In this document: one piece after another, positions 19,490 to 19,859 of the stretch
How the letters are laid out: each line of letters opens with the position of its first letter
Position numbering within the stretch: position 1 is the stretch's first letter
NCBI GenBank assembly: GCA_036496265.1
Contig: DASXLL010000280.1
Coordinates: 1 to 19,859 of the forward strand
DNA from: CAYLLN01 sp036496265
GTDB taxonomy: Bacteria; Planctomycetota; Planctomycetia; Pirellulales; Pirellulaceae
Length of the DNA stretch: 19,859 nucleotides
Direction: 5' to 3'
Translations under genes and position numbers: made by a program
The notes under the pieces: generated by a model
Told to the model about the DNA's origin: nothing
Seen by the model: only the letters and a program-made list of their open reading frames with translations
The model's database searches: none

Positions 19490-19859
19490 ATGGAATTTCG
19501 CAAGATACTGACGCTTCGCGGACCAAACGTCTGGGCAAACTTTCCCGTGCTGGAGGCGTGGGTCGATCTCGGCCCATACAACGATTCATGCTCGGATGAG
19601 ATTGCCGGTTTTAACGACCGCATCAAGGGTTGGTTTCCTTCGATGATCGCGCACCGCTGCAGCGTCGGCCAGCACGGCGGTTTCTTCCAGCGGCTGGACC
19701 GTGGCACCTACCCAGCCCACATCCTCGAACACCTCACGATCGAGCTGCAGACGCTGTGTGGTAGCGAAGTCGGTTTTGGCCGCGCGCGGGCCATCGAGGA
19801 GAAAACCGGTTTGTATCGCGTCATCGTCGAATACGAAGAAGAAGAGCTGGGAAAAGCCT
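19490..19859 (+). CDS. cphA: Cyanophycin synthetase, N-terminal domain (cut by window edge)
   Basis: The frame runs from ATG 19490 to the window end (123 codons). KILTLRGPNVWANFPVLEAW matches the opening of cyanophycin synthetases. The blocks IAHRCSVGQHGGFFQRLDRG, HILEHLTIELQTLCG, EVGFGRARA and YRVIVEYEEEELGKA follow in family order. CphA makes the nitrogen-storage polymer multi-L-arginyl-poly-L-aspartate from Asp and Arg with ATP. Its ATP-grasp and Mur-ligase-like domains would lie beyond the window, so completeness cannot be judged. No clear ribosome binding site is seen in the C-rich leader. The family call rests on the N-terminal domain only. Confidence 0.82.
   Translation, partial: MEFRKILTLRGPNVWANFPVLEAWVDLGPYNDSCSDEIAGFNDRIKGWFPSMIAHRCSVGQHGGFFQRLDRGTYPAHILEHLTIELQTLCGSEVGFGRARAIEEKTGLYRVIVEYEEEELGKA

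Noticed and set aside
1..19859. tRNA, rRNA or insertion sequence transposase genes
   Set aside because: I saw no cloverleaf-like segments, rRNA signatures or transposase motifs on either strand, although this was by eye only.

Overview
The window looks like a chromosomal segment of a planctomycete, most likely of the Pirellulales type. Marker families are a DUF1549/DUF1553 protein followed by an overlapping DUF1501 protein, a DUF1559 pseudopilin with the H-x9-DG type C-terminus, a secreted formylglycine sulfatase, a Tat-exported sugar isomerase-like protein, and an ompH-lpxC-lpxA-oxidoreductase lipid A cluster. The DNA is GC-rich and the genes lie on both strands in short groups. This assignment rests on gene content only.

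Layout. 1-672 (minus): nearly complete PP-loop ATPase of the Dph6/DUF71 type, cut by the window edge. 801-1742 (minus): DUF1559 pseudopilin, directly preceded by a clear cobalamin riboswitch (about 1782-1995, minus). 2171-2640 (plus): promoter and rsfS. 2673-3198 (minus): MazEF-like toxin-antitoxin pair. 3354-3733 (plus): guanidine-III riboswitch and a Gdx/SugE guanidinium exporter. 3811-4698 (plus): Tat-exported sugar isomerase/epimerase-like protein, flanked by two identical 27-bp repeats. 4745-5620 and 5676-6236 (minus): exported glycerophosphodiesterase and frr. 6364-9841 (minus): DUF1501 and DUF1549/DUF1553 pair. 10227-14109 (plus): ompH/skp-like, lpxC, lpxA and a Gfo/Idh oxidoreductase overlapping lpxA. 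14257-14715 (plus): double-TM2 protein. 14723-15244 (minus) and 15450-16283 (plus): two envelope proteins of unknown function. 16788-18260 (plus): sulfatase. 18343-18657 (plus): small unknown protein. 18658-19489: no convincing gene. 19490 to the end (plus): N-terminal domain of a cyanophycin synthetase.

The most unusual feature is the density of short interspersed repeats. One class consists of degenerate heptanucleotide runs at seven loci. Each run keeps exact 7-base phase but uses its own heptamer, and some fold back as long hairpins. A second class consists of short GC-rich palindromes with loops of about 3 nt, at six or more loci. Several copies sit inside reading frames: the pseudopilin leader, the OmpH linker, the Gfo/Idh N-terminus, the DUF1553 protein, an envelope protein linker and the glycerophosphodiesterase signal region. 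There they supply amino acids. The two riboswitches, one of them (cobalamin) in front of a pseudopilin, are the other main points of interest.
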